32,663 nt of DNA from an uncultured Erysipelotrichaceae bacterium (GCA_902763555.1 CACWSI010000008.1:1-32663), one strand, 5' to 3'. Counted from the stretch's first letter, positions 1-7,161 are shown. The notes: generated by a model not told the origin, from the sequence alone. Translations and numbers: made by a program.

Positions 1-1091
1 GGGGAACAAGAAGATGAATAAGCTTCATTAACTTTAATTAATTCAATGCCAACTAGTTTTAACTTATAATCTAGTAGTCTATAAATCTTTGAAAAGTTGA
101 TAGCCCTTACATTCTGGTTAAAGCGGTGCTTCTCTTTGTTATTAGTAAACTCCTTCTTCGTTTCTAATAACCCCATTAAATCACCGATTATAACTTTTGA
201 GACATCATGAGATAAGCAATAATCAACAATTGTTCTTGTGGCTCTATGTAAAGCAAGTTTAATCCTTTTGTTCTTCATATCATATAAATGCTTAATCCTC
301 TTAGTGGTCTCTCCTTTCTTATGATTTGGATAGCATTTATCAAAAAGCGATTGATAGTAAGCAATCTTTTTTGAGAAATAGTAATTGGTATTTAAAAGAG
401 AATGACCTGAGACAATAAAAGAAGAACCGTTATTGTCATAAACTGAAAGCAGGTTTTTAACTCCAATATCAATACTTATATAGTGCTTATTATCTTCGAC
501 TTGTTTCTTTGCTTCTTTTTCGTAAATTACATAGATTCTGTATTTGTTTTTACTAAGATAACAAAATTCAATTTGTTTAATATCATCAAAGTGTTTTTTT
601 AACTTGATGTAGAAGAAATTATCATTGATTTGATATTTATCATTAAGGTGTTCTTTGAGCTTTTTAGGAATAGAAAAACGAATCTTATCACTAATAACTT
701 TGAAACCATTTGATAGATAGTTAATGTTCATATGGCAACCATCTTTCTTATAGTAAGGCGATTGAGGCTCATTCTTTCTGTCATTATAAGGAACATCTTT
801 ATTTTTCTTTTCCCATTTATTATGTAGCGTTAAGTATGATTTCCATGAACGATCTAAGATAGCTAAAATTTCTTGACTAGTTTGGGAAGGTAATGATTTA
901 TACCAAATATCATCTTTTAGTCTTTTCTTTTGATCATACCAATTTGGCATTGTATCAAAACCAAGGGATTTATATTCTTTTCTTTCATAATTACCAACGT
1001 TGAATAACTTACTAGCAGCGTATGTCAAATGACCTAGGATAATCCCTAGTTTGTTATTAACTTTGATTTCAAATTGGTAAGTAAGTAACAT
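1..1091 (-). CDS. tnpB: IS200/IS605-family TnpB (RNA-guided endonuclease), 3' end cut by window edge
   Basis: Reading back from an ATG at 1091 gives 363 intact codons with no stop before the window edge, so the C-terminus is missing. The start is supported by an AAAGGA-type ribosome site about 6 bases upstream. The N-terminal third has the TnpB pattern of recognition helices. A RuvC-I motif follows at residues 204-211 (YISIDIGV, catalytic Asp208). A RuvC-II-like segment lies at 299-305 (VIIGDLM), and the visible part of the C-terminal Cys-rich finger starts at residue 359 (SSSCS). TnpB proteins are RNA-guided DNA nucleases carried by IS200/IS605 and IS607 transposons. The usual RuvC-II glutamate is glycine in this segment (IGDL), a variant known in part of the family, so activity cannot be judged. 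The gene lies 2 bases after a tnpA remnant. Family call is firm; function is uncertain. Confidence 0.88.
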   Translation of the reverse strand, partial: MLLTYQFEIKVNNKLGIILGHLTYAASKLFNVGNYERKEYKSLGFDTMPNWYDQKKRLKDDIWYKSLPSQTSQEILAILDRSWKSYLTLHNKWEKKNKDVPYNDRKNEPQSPYYKKDGCHMNINYLSNGFKVISDKIRFSIPKKLKEHLNDKYQINDNFFYIKLKKHFDDIKQIEFCYLSKNKYRIYVIYEKEAKKQVEDNKHYISIDIGVKNLLSVYDNNGSSFIVSGHSLLNTNYYFSKKIAYYQSLFDKCYPNHKKGETTKRIKHLYDMKNKRIKLALHRATRTIVDYCLSHDVSKVIIGDLMGLLETKKEFTNNKEKHRFNQNVRAINFSKIYRLLDYKLKLVGIELIKVNEAYSSSCS

Positions 1092-1093
1092 TT

Positions 1094-1168
1094 TTATTCC
1101 TTTTCTTGGTTTTGAATATATCTTTCAATCGCTTCTAGAGAAATAGAGCCTATTTTCGATAATAGGAG
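1094..1168 (-). pseudogene. Remnant of a tnpA (Y1 transposase) C-terminus
   Basis: The minus-strand frame ending at TAA 1096-1094 reads a short peptide ending GSISLEAIERYIQNQEKE. This fits the C-terminal helix of IS200/IS605 TnpA transposases, which commonly ends in a YI-x-x-Q pattern. An in-frame stop at 1171-1169 closes the frame upstream, and no catalytic HUH or tyrosine motif is found beyond it. Only the last 24 or so codons survive. It ends 2 bases before tnpB, the spacing expected of an intact tnpA-tnpB pair. The element therefore appears unable to transpose without TnpA supplied elsewhere. The identification rests on a short stretch. Confidence 0.5.
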
Positions 1169-1374
1169 TTAAAACCTTTCTCCTATATTTAGTAGATCAA
1201 ACAATATGATAATTAGTGTTAAAGGCACACGTTCTATTGTGTCTTAATTTTTCCACAAGTTTTCCTACATATAGTATAGCAAAAATATGTAGATTATTCC
1301 ACATAATATTTATATTATTTATGTTATTTTTTACCTTATATATAGTAGGTGATAATGTCTCTTTTAATCACTTT

Positions 1375-1407
1375 CATCTCGGCAGTTGAACAACCGAGGA
1401 TTCCCGT
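1375..1407 (+). mobile_element. Right-end/guide-RNA-scaffold-like motif of an IS200/IS605 element
   Basis: On the plus strand a stem CTCGG/CCGAG (1378-1382/1394-1398) encloses GTTGAACAA and is followed by GGATTCCCG, ending at 1406. A hairpin with GTTGAAC in the loop followed by GGAATCCC-like sequence is the layout I associate with the right end of IS200/IS605 elements, where the 3' part of the TnpB guide RNA is encoded. The orientation is opposite to the tnpB at 1-1091, and the bases after it are the 3' end of ymdB. It may be left by a second, inverted insertion. The match is by memory of family patterns. Confidence 0.35.
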
Positions 1408-2190
1408 TTAATTTTCTAAATAATAAATTGGAAAGATTTGATTCGCAAGTCCAGTGATATCATCGATATCAATAACGACCGCGGAGAAGACTCCACGACC
1501 TTCATCTGGAGTTTGGAATTTGCTTTGCTTACCGTAGATAATCTTTTCTACGACTGTTTCTTTAGTACAACCTAAAACACCATCCGCAAAGCCAGTCATA
1601 CCGACATCACTAATGAAAGCGGTACCATTTGGCAAAACATGAGCGTCATTGGTTTGCACGTGTGTATGTGTTCCCAAAATAGCGGAAACTTTGCCGTCAA
1701 GCGCGAAGGCTAATGATTGTTTTTCACCTGTTGCTTCCGCGTGGAAATCGATGATGTGGATAGTCGCTGGTTCCTCTTCTGCTAATAAGTTGAGGATGGA
1801 ATAATAAGGAGCGTTAACTTCTTCGTTCATAAAGGCGCTTCCTAAGATATTAGTGACTCTCACCGAAACGTTATTTACTTCAAAGACCACACTACCTTCG
1901 CCAGGGAATTCTTTTAATAAGTTATATGGTCTAACTAAACGGTCAACTTGATTGATGTAGCGGAGGATATCGCTTTTAGACATATAGTGGTTACCCAAAG
2001 TCACAGCGTCCACCCCTGCATCGACAAGTTCAAAGTATTGATTTCTTGTTAAGCCTTTACCGTGCGAGGCATTCTCGCCGTTAGCAACAACAAAATCAAT
2101 ATCGTATTTTTCTACGTAGTAAGGAATTCTTTCCTTAAGCATGCGTCGACCAACACGACCGACCACATCTCCGATAAATAGTATTTTCAA
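1408..2190 (-). CDS. ymdB: YmdB-family metallophosphoesterase (TIGR00282)
   Basis: The 260-aa protein, the usual family length, carries the metal-binding motifs in order: GDVVG with Asp8, NGEN at 37-40, GNH at 66-68, and the H150/H175/H177 cluster (DFHAEATGEK, GTHTH). In Bacillus the homologue is a di-metal phosphodiesterase able to hydrolyse 2',3'-cyclic nucleotides, and it affects biofilm and motility decisions, possibly through RNase Y. It lies 28 bases downstream of rny, as in Bacillus, and is probably cotranscribed. Translation starts at a TTG codon (2190-2188) with only a weak GAAAG ribosome site, which suggests low output. The IS-derived sequence abuts the stop codon at 1408-1410, and no U-tract terminator follows. 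Cytoplasmic. Confidence 0.93.
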   Translation of the reverse strand: MKILFIGDVVGRVGRRMLKERIPYYVEKYDIDFVVANGENASHGKGLTRNQYFELVDAGVDAVTLGNHYMSKSDILRYINQVDRLVRPYNLLKEFPGEGSVVFEVNNVSVRVTNILGSAFMNEEVNAPYYSILNLLAEEEPATIHIIDFHAEATGEKQSLAFALDGKVSAILGTHTHVQTNDAHVLPNGTAFISDVGMTGFADGVLGCTKETVVEKIIYGKQSKFQTPDEGRGVFSAVVIDIDDITGLANQIFPIYYLEN

Positions 2191-2218
2191 ATTGTAATCT
2201 TTCTATGAAATAGGGCTA

Positions 2219-3772
2219 CTATTTCGCGGTTTCTATCGCACGATATTCACGAATGACAGAAACTTTAATTTGACCTGGGTAGGTCATTTCATTTTCAATA
2301 CGTTCTTTGATGTCTCTTGCTAATTTAAAGGCACCAATGTCGTCAATCTTTTCTGGAATAACCATGACACGTAATTCACGGCCAGATTGCATCGCGTATG
2401 ATTGATAAACACCATCGTATGACTTGCAGATTTCTTCAAGTTGTTCAATACGTTTGATGTAGTTTTCTAAGATTTCACTTCTAGCGCCTGGTCTAGCAGC
2501 ACTTAATGTATCAGCGGCTTGGACTAAGTTAGCGATAATGTATTTAGCAGGAACATCACCATGGTGAGATTCAATAGAGTTAATGACGACATCGCCTTCA
2601 CCATATTTCTTGGCTAAACGAGCACCAATTTCAACGTGGCTGCCTTCCATTTCAAAGTCAGCAGCTTTACCGACATCGTGTAATAAGCCAGCGCGTTTAG
2701 CTAAGTTTTGATCTAAGCCAAGTTCCGCGGCCATAATGCCACATAAGTAAGCGACTTCAACGGAGTGGTCTAAAGCGTTTTGACCATAAGAGGTACGGTA
2801 TTTTAAACGACCGACGTAATCGAGTAATTCTTTGTTGATTCTTGGTAAACCAAGTTTGAAGGCGACTTCTTGACCCGCTTTATGGATACTTTCATCGACT
2901 TCTTTCTTAGTCTTTTCAACGATTTCTTCAATTCTACCTGGTTGAATACGACCATCCTTAATTAAGGCTTCAAGAGATAATCTAGCAATTTCTCTTCTAA
3001 TAGGATTGAAGCAGCTAACGGTAATAACTTCTGGAGTATCATCAATAATTAAGTCAACACCAAGGAGTTGTTCTAAGGAACGGATGTTACGACCTTCACG
3101 ACCGATGATACGACCTTTCATTTCATCACTTGGTAAAGCAACAACTGATACTGTTCTTTCGTTTGTGACATCTTGTGCATATCTTGTGAGGGCTAAGCCT
3201 AATAATTCTTTAGCCTTTTCATCGCATTCTTCTTTAGCTTCTTCTTCTTTTTGTTTTACAAAGGCAGCAATTTCTCTACTGACTTTACTTTCGACACGAT
3301 TGAATAATTCGTCACGAGCTTCTTGTGTAGACATTTGCGCAACCTTTTCAAGTTCGACGATAATGCTATCAATCTTTTCTTGAAGAGCGGCATCTTTCTT
3401 GTCCAATTCTTTTAAGCGTCTATTTAATGTTTCGTTCTTTTCATCTAAGGCATTTTCTTTAGAAAGAAGAGCGGCATCACGACGATCAATGTTTTGTTCT
3501 CTTTGGTTAAGAGATCTTTCTTGGTTTTGTAATTCTTGTTTTCTTTCGTGGATTTCTTTGTTTGCTTCTTGTTTCATTTCATTGACAGCTTGTTTACCAT
3601 CAATTTGAGCATTCTTGGTAATGTGTTCCGCTTTGATTTCAGCGTCACGGATAATTTTCTTTGCGTTGTTCTTAACAATATTTTGTCTAACAAATGGCAC
3701 TAAAAACATTAAAGCAGCGCCACCCAAAAGACAAACTATACCAACAACGATAAGAACCCATACTTGTACCAT
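2219..3772 (-). CDS. rny: Ribonuclease Y
   Basis: This 517-aa protein has the full RNase Y layout. There is an N-terminal membrane anchor (about residues 4-27), a long charged coiled coil (about 30-195), a KH RNA-binding domain with [12 protein letters not shown] at 220-231, and an HD metal-dependent phosphohydrolase domain with His336 and the HD pair at 365-366 (LLHDVGKA). RNase Y is the membrane-bound endonuclease that starts mRNA decay in many Gram-positives. Length is close to the 520 aa of B. subtilis. The ATG at 3772 is preceded by AAAGGGA. It is followed by ymdB, and recA lies upstream across a 390-base gap, so it probably has its own promoter; a -10-like TATAAT is present at 3842-3847. 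Confidence 0.97.
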   Translation of the reverse strand: MVQVWVLIVVGIVCLLGGAALMFLVPFVRQNIVKNNAKKIIRDAEIKAEHITKNAQIDGKQAVNEMKQEANKEIHERKQELQNQERSLNQREQNIDRRDAALLSKENALDEKNETLNRRLKELDKKDAALQEKIDSIIVELEKVAQMSTQEARDELFNRVESKVSREIAAFVKQKEEEAKEECDEKAKELLGLALTRYAQDVTNERTVSVVALPSDEMKGRIIGREGRNIRSLEQLLGVDLIIDDTPEVITVSCFNPIRREIARLSLEALIKDGRIQPGRIEEIVEKTKKEVDESIHKAGQEVAFKLGLPRINKELLDYVGRLKYRTSYGQNALDHSVEVAYLCGIMAAELGLDQNLAKRAGLLHDVGKAADFEMEGSHVEIGARLAKKYGEGDVVINSIESHHGDVPAKYIIANLVQAADTLSAARPGARSEILENYIKRIEQLEEICKSYDGVYQSYAMQSGRELRVMVIPEKIDDIGAFKLARDIKERIENEMTYPGQIKVSVIREYRAIETAK

Positions 3773-3841
3773 AATATGTTTCCCTTTCTATAAATGTAAA
3801 ATAGTTAATCTATAAATAGACTTTACCCAAAATGTTTCCCC

Positions 3842-3847
3842 ATTATA
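3842..3847 (-). promoter_or_regulatory. Candidate -10 element for rny
   Basis: The minus strand reads TATAAT about 70 bases upstream of the rny start. No good -35 element is visible 16-18 bases further upstream. Immediately upstream is the 13-base palindrome at 3878-3890, which could be an operator. This is a sequence-pattern call only. Confidence 0.35.
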
Positions 3848-4005
3848 AGGATAGGAATAAGCATTTTTTATAATCAACAGGTTAAACCTGATAACAAAGT
3901 TCTCGAATGAGAATATATAGGTAAGTATCTTTCGAGGATACAAAATAATTATAATCGCACAAATAAATAATGTCATTATTTTTTGTAATTGCAAAACAAA
4001 GCATG

Positions 4006-4075
4006 TGATATAATAAAACCACAAGAACGAATCCTCTAAACACTTTATGGAATAAGTCTAAAGGGATTCTTTTTT
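4006..4075 (+). ncRNA. Candidate small RNA: extended -10 promoter plus terminator-like hairpin
   Basis: On the plus strand, opposite the flanking genes, an extended -10 (TGATATAAT, 4006-4014) is followed, from a predicted start near 4021, by about 55 bases that can fold into one interrupted hairpin. The outer stem is GAATCC/GGATTC (4029-4034/4064-4069), the inner stem is ACTT/AAGT (4042-4045/4054-4057), and a run of six T follows (4070-4075). Possible -35 hexamers are TTGCAA (3989-3994, short spacing) or TTGTAA (3983-3988, long spacing). A transcript of this size would be almost entirely terminator. It may instead be a terminator with a fortuitous promoter. I do not recognise an RNA family. 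Confidence 0.4.
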
Positions 4076-4116
4076 ACACCAGCTTAATCAGCAGGCACAA
4101 AAAGAGGCAAATCACA

Positions 4117-4147
4117 AAAAAGGAACCGAATTACTCGATTCCTTTTT
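4117..4147 (-). terminator. Rho-independent terminator of recA (bidirectional shape)
   Basis: Just after the recA stop the minus strand forms an 8-bp stem with one mismatch (GGAATCGA/TCGGTTCC, 4122-4142) followed by a T run. The plus strand also ends in T residues, so the structure could stop transcription in both directions. Confidence 0.8.
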
Positions 4148-4163
4148 TCTAATTGAGTTTCAA

Positions 4164-5165
4164 TTATTCTGTGACAACGCCGGTTTTGATCTTTTCTAAA
4201 AGTTCATTTGCGACGTCTTCATTATCTTTTAAGTAAGCTTTCGCGGCATCACGGCCTTGGGCAATCTTGCTGCCATTATATTCAAACCATGAACCAGCTT
4301 TCTTAATGAGGCCTAATTCAACTGAACGGTCGAGAATTTCGCCTTCTTTAGAAATGCCTTGACCATAGATGATATCAATTTCGCATTGTTTAAATGGTGG
4401 GGATACTTTGTTCTTAACAATTTTCACACGGCATGTATTACCGATGATGTCTGAACCTTGTTTAATTGCTTCTGTACGACGAATGTCGATACGGACGGAA
4501 GCATAGAATTTTAGTGCGCGACCACCTGAAGTTGTTTCTGGATTACCATACATCACACCAACTTTTTCACGTAATTGGTTAATGAAGATAACTGCGCATT
4601 CTTTCTTATTGAGAATGCCTGCGATTTTACGCATTGCCTTACTCATCAAGCGCGCTTGTAAACCAACTGAGCTGTCGCCCATTTCTCCATCTAATTCCGC
4701 TTGTGGGACTAAGGCCGCAACACTATCAACAACGATTAAGTTGATGCTGCCAGAATCGGCAAGCATTTCGACGATTTCAAGTGCTTGTTCACCATTGTCT
4801 GGTTGGGAAAGAATTAATTCGTTAATATCAACACCTAAATTCTTTGCATAGAGTGGATCGATAGCGTGTTCAGCATCGATAAATGCCGCACGACCGCCAT
4901 TCTTTTGGCATTCCGCAATTGCGTGTAATGCTAATGTGGTTTTACCACTACTTTCAGGTCCAAAGATTTCGATGATTCTACCCTTTGGATAACCACCAAC
5001 ACCAATTGCTTCATCAATTAGTAATGAACCGGATGGGATTGCGTCGACATCGACTGTTTCTCTATCGCCTAAACGCATGACTGCGCCCTTGCCATAGAGC
5101 TTTTCAATTTGCTTCAACGTTTCGTCTAACGCATCGCCTCTTAAATTTTCTTTTTCTTTTGCCAT
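4164..5165 (-). CDS. recA: Recombinase RecA
   Basis: The 333-aa protein has the RecA core with Walker A GPESSGKT at residues 69-76, the Walker B strand ([11 protein letters not shown], about 140-150), and the conserved [22 protein letters not shown] segment of loop L2. RecA forms filaments on single-stranded DNA, drives strand exchange in recombinational repair, and triggers LexA self-cleavage where LexA exists. The C-terminal tail is short and not very acidic. The ATG at 5165 has a good AGAAGGAG ribosome site. It is the last gene of the pgsA-cinA-recA run and has its own terminator. No CGAAC-N4-GTTCG Bacillus-type LexA box is visible in the 60 bases upstream, so I see no evidence for SOS control at that site. 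Confidence 0.98.
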   Translation of the reverse strand: MAKEKENLRGDALDETLKQIEKLYGKGAVMRLGDRETVDVDAIPSGSLLIDEAIGVGGYPKGRIIEIFGPESSGKTTLALHAIAECQKNGGRAAFIDAEHAIDPLYAKNLGVDINELILSQPDNGEQALEIVEMLADSGSINLIVVDSVAALVPQAELDGEMGDSSVGLQARLMSKAMRKIAGILNKKECAVIFINQLREKVGVMYGNPETTSGGRALKFYASVRIDIRRTEAIKQGSDIIGNTCRVKIVKNKVSPPFKQCEIDIIYGQGISKEGEILDRSVELGLIKKAGSWFEYNGSKIAQGRDAAKAYLKDNEDVANELLEKIKTGVVTE

Positions 5166-5226
5166 ATAAGGAACTCCTTCTATTAATTAAATAGGTGTGA
5201 TTTTTCGTTTTTGTCCAAAATTTTGC

Positions 5227-5694
5227 TTATTTTTTTATATTTTTTTCTAGTAGCGCTAGCGCTAAAGAAATTGCATCTTCTTGAATTTTATTTCTATTTC
5301 CTTCTAATTGGTAGCGATACGCTTCAACTTTTTCTTTAGTGGCTAAACCAATATAGATTTCACCAACTGGTTTACCTTCCATTGCGTCAGGCCCAGCATT
5401 GCCAGTGAAGGAAACACAAATATCAACATTGAGTTTTTCTCTACCGAATTTTGCCATTTGATAGGCAATTTCATTAGAGACTACACCATACTTATCAACA
5501 TCTTCTTGAGAAATACCGAGTAAACGAACTTTTTCTTCAGTAGCGTATGTCACAAGCGCACCTTTATAGAATTTAGAAGCACCTGGAACAGCGGTTATTT
5601 CTCTAGCGAATAAACCACCCGTAAAAGATTCAACAGAACCTAATGTCAGTCCTTTTTCACGGAATAGGGAGTTGATATCTTGTACTGTCGCCAT
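5227..5694 (-). CDS. pncC: Stand-alone CinA C-terminal domain / nicotinamide-nucleotide amidohydrolase (PncC type)
   Basis: Starting at the ATG at 5694, which has a GGAAG ribosome site and sits 1 base after the pgsA stop, the protein has 155 residues. It matches only the C-terminal amidase domain of CinA. The motif ESFTGG at 22-27 keeps the serine but has Phe where the family usually has Cys. FTGNAGPD (96-103) and KPVGEIYIG (108-116) complete the pocket. PncC deamidates nicotinamide mononucleotide to nicotinate mononucleotide in NAD recycling. Bacillus CinA has an extra N-terminal domain of about 250 residues, absent here with no trace upstream. A longer frame from 5745 would overlap pgsA and is unlikely. 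Its place next to recA is the usual cinA location. Confidence 0.88.
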   Translation of the reverse strand: MATVQDINSLFREKGLTLGSVESFTGGLFAREITAVPGASKFYKGALVTYATEEKVRLLGISQEDVDKYGVVSNEIAYQMAKFGREKLNVDICVSFTGNAGPDAMEGKPVGEIYIGLATKEKVEAYRYQLEGNRNKIQEDAISLALALLEKNIKK

Positions 5695-5695
5695 C

Positions 5696-6340
5696 TTACT
5701 TTTCTTCCTTGAAGACGTGTTTATTGTGTACGACATAGATGACACCAGAAATCACTGACGCTAAAGTGGCTAAATAAACGATAAAGTCAACGATATGTAA
5801 GCCTTGTGGCCAACTGGCATCAAAATATCTAAATGGGAAACCATTGAGCAATACTGCACCAATGGCAACCATTTCTAAAACTGTTTTAAGTTTACCGAAG
5901 ATATTAGCGGCAATAACTTTGCCTCTACTTGCGGCAATAAATCTAAGAGCGTCAACGACAATGTCGCGTGCTACTAATAGCATTGCACACCACATATTGA
6001 AGCCAACTTGATTAAGGCTTCCTGGAATATATGGAGCAAAAATAGATGGAGCGATTAAGAAAATAACTAATGAATTGATAAGAAGTTTATCGGCTACTGG
6101 ATCAAGGAATTTACCTAAGTCAGTAACTTGATTATTCTTTCTTGCTAAGTAGCCATCTAAGTGGTCTGTATAGCAAGCTAAGACAAAGAAAACAAAGAGA
6201 ATTAAGAACACTAAATTGATACCCGTGTTGCCTAATTCAATAGTTTGCCATCCTGGGATAACGCTTAAAACAAAAAGCGTAATAATCATTAATACAATTG
6301 CAACGATTCTAGCGAATGTGATCTTTGTTGGTAAATTCAT
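5696..6340 (-). CDS. pgsA: CDP-diacylglycerol-glycerol-3-phosphate 3-phosphatidyltransferase
   Basis: This 214-aa membrane protein contains the complete CDP-alcohol phosphotransferase signature D-x2-DG-x2-AR-x8-G-x3-D-x3-D, at D59, D62, G63, A66, R67, G76, D80 and D84, plus several hydrophobic segments. It makes phosphatidylglycerol phosphate from CDP-diacylglycerol and glycerol 3-phosphate, the committed step to phosphatidylglycerol. A central loop (about residues 28-45) is less conserved. The ATG at 6340 follows AAGGAGAAACA. The gene begins about 16 bases after the 3' end of the RNase P RNA and ends 1 base before the CinA-type gene, which points to one transcription unit. PgsA and PssA share the motif; the Bacillus-type gene order favours PgsA. 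Confidence 0.95.
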   Translation of the reverse strand: MNLPTKITFARIVAIVLMIITLFVLSVIPGWQTIELGNTGINLVFLILFVFFVLACYTDHLDGYLARKNNQVTDLGKFLDPVADKLLINSLVIFLIAPSIFAPYIPGSLNQVGFNMWCAMLLVARDIVVDALRFIAASRGKVIAANIFGKLKTVLEMVAIGAVLLNGFPFRYFDASWPQGLHIVDFIVYLATLASVISGVIYVVHNKHVFKEEK

Positions 6341-6356
6341 TGTTTCTCCTTAGTGA

Positions 6357-6693
6357 GTATCCGGTCCTATAAGCCATGTTCTGTTTTGACAATCATTTAT
6401 CTAGGCAATTGCCTACAAGGTTTAATTCGGTTCTCTCTCCTTGTCTCCCCTACCAAATTTGGGTTTCTCGCTTGTGGGGTTTACCGCGTTCCACTTTATT
6501 GTTTCCAATAAACTACGTCACTGTGGCACTTTCAGGGAATAGACCATGGTTTCCTTTAGGCTTCTTCCCGCCGTTACGTACTCCTACGTACCTAGCGTTA
6601 TTTGTTCCGCTAGCGCAATCACTACGAGCATCACAGCTCGTGCGAGCATGGACTTTCCTCTACAAGAGCAGCGATTGTCCAGACCGGTTTATT
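6357..6693 (-). ncRNA. rnpB: RNase P RNA, Bacillus type (B)
   Basis: The minus strand carries the conserved RNase P RNA elements in order: GAGGAAAGTCCATGCTCGCAC near the 5' end, GAAAGTGCCACAGTGACG, GTGGAACGCGGTAAACCCC, AGCGAGAAACCCAAATTTGG, and ACA-GAACATGGCTTATAGG at the 3' end. The terminal helix P1 is visible as CCGGTC (6687-6682) pairing with GACCGG (6366-6361). The length of about 335 bases is somewhat short for type B. It is the catalytic RNA that matures tRNA 5' ends. It sits between gpsB (stop codon 4 bases before) and pgsA. I see no terminator after it, so it is probably processed from a longer transcript or shares transcription with pgsA. Confidence 0.97.
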
Positions 6694-6696
6694 TAA

Positions 6697-7062
6697 TTAC
6701 TTAATTGTGTCAGGGTTATAACCGTGAGCCCAGAGAAATTTCTCTAAGGCATTGATCTTTCTGACTAACTCGATATTGTCAGTCGTGACATTATCGCTGG
6801 ATTTAATATTGGTGAAGCGTGCTTTATATCTTTCTAACTCAACTTCAATTTTTCTTTTTTCGCTTTCCAAGACTTTGTTTTTATTAATTAGTGTTTCGTA
6901 TTCTTTTTGTGGAATAACGATATTTGATTCCACTAGTTTGTAGTCTTGAATAATCATGTCTAGGAATTTATCAACTTCTTCCGCATTATAAGCGTTCGCA
7001 TTAATGATTGGAAAAGTGTGATCCAAGATAGTTTTAGAGTTAAGAAAAAGCTTTACTGCCAT
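6697..7062 (-). CDS. gpsB: GpsB/DivIVA-family cell division protein
   Basis: This 121-aa protein has the DivIVA/GpsB N-terminal domain: YNAEEVDKFLDMIIQDY at about residues 25-41 matches the GYxxxEVDxFLDxIxxDY pattern. A coiled coil follows (about 55-90), then a short C-terminal region (LEKFLWAHGYNPDTIK) that could be the multimerisation helix. GpsB coordinates elongation and septal peptidoglycan synthesis and binds class A penicillin-binding proteins. Usual family length is about 100 aa. Position directly before rnpB is the Bacillus arrangement and supports GpsB over DivIVA. ATG at 7062 has a GGAG site, and a strong promoter lies just upstream. Confidence 0.9.
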   Translation of the reverse strand: MAVKLFLNSKTILDHTFPIINANAYNAEEVDKFLDMIIQDYKLVESNIVIPQKEYETLINKNKVLESEKRKIEVELERYKARFTNIKSSDNVTTDNIELVRKINALEKFLWAHGYNPDTIK

Positions 7063-7080
7063 ATTTGCTCCATTTCTTAT

Positions 7081-7109
7081 ATAATATAAGAGAAAATAGC
7101 ATAATTCAA
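7081..7109 (-). promoter_or_regulatory. Promoter of gpsB-rnpB unit
   Basis: On the minus strand, TTGAAT (7109-7104) and TATTAT (7086-7081) are separated by 17 bases, a good sigma-A-type promoter. It ends 18 bases before the gpsB start codon. It is back to back with the exonuclease promoter, with about 12 bases between the two -35 elements. Confidence 0.7.
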
Positions 7110-7120
7110 TCTTTTTTCTT

Positions 7121-7148
7121 TTGAAAAAAGAGAAATTAATGGTATACT
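7121..7148 (+). promoter_or_regulatory. Promoter of exonuclease-recU operon, leaving almost no leader
   Basis: TTGAAA (7121-7126), a 16-base spacer, and TATACT (7143-7148) with an upstream TG make a strong extended -10 promoter. The predicted start is near 7155, only about 7 bases before the ATG at 7162, and no ribosome-binding site precedes the gene. A hairpin TTTTTTC/GAAAAAA overlaps the -35. Confidence 0.75.
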
Positions 7149-7161
7149 ATCAAAAGATTTT

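Larger units (their letters stand above)
1092..1407. other. Gene-free 5' flank of the IS element, rich in inverted repeats
   Basis: No intact gene is present. Visible items are a 7-bp perfect inverted repeat at 1162-1168/1180-1186, an 8-bp hairpin with one mismatch at about 1223-1247, and an inverted repeat CTACATA/TATGTAG at 1265-1271/1286-1292. A minus-strand extended -10 (TGC then TATACT, 1273-1278) could drive tnpA/tnpB. A related A/T-rich motif of the form CCTAyATwTAGTAG occurs three times, near 1182, 1264 and 1333. Hairpins are expected at IS200/IS605 ends because TnpA recognises folded single strands. I cannot mark the exact transposon end. Confidence 0.5.
3773..4163. other. 390-base intergenic region between recA and rny
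   Basis: I see no convincing gene. From rny toward recA it holds a minus-strand -10 candidate (3842-3847), a 13-base palindrome (3878-3890), and a hairpin GTATC/GATAC (3925-3941) with the related inverted pair CTCGAA/TTCGAG (3902-3907/3931-3936). A second minus-strand TATAAT lies near 3948-3953. A plus-strand extended -10 promoter and candidate small RNA occupy about 4006-4075, and the recA terminator lies at 4117-4147. A 78-codon minus-strand frame at 3788-4024 starts with TTG, overlaps these signals and was not accepted as a gene. Confidence 0.6.

Noticed and set aside
1223-1247. tRNA or CRISPR-like repeat in the IS flank
   Set aside because: The hairpin has no tRNA cloverleaf bases, and no regularly spaced repeat-spacer pattern exists here or elsewhere in the window.
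3788-4024. 78-codon hydrophobic frame on the minus strand between recA and rny
   Set aside because: It starts with TTG, has AT-rich low-complexity composition, covers palindromes and promoter-like signals, and shows no family features.
5165-5226. LexA/SOS box in front of recA
   Set aside because: No sequence near the CGAAC-N4-GTTCG pattern is present; only AT-rich sequence and a ribosome site are seen.
6376-6696. 106-codon plus-strand frame
   Set aside because: It lies entirely across the RNase P RNA on the other strand; the reading frame is a by-product of the structured RNA sequence.
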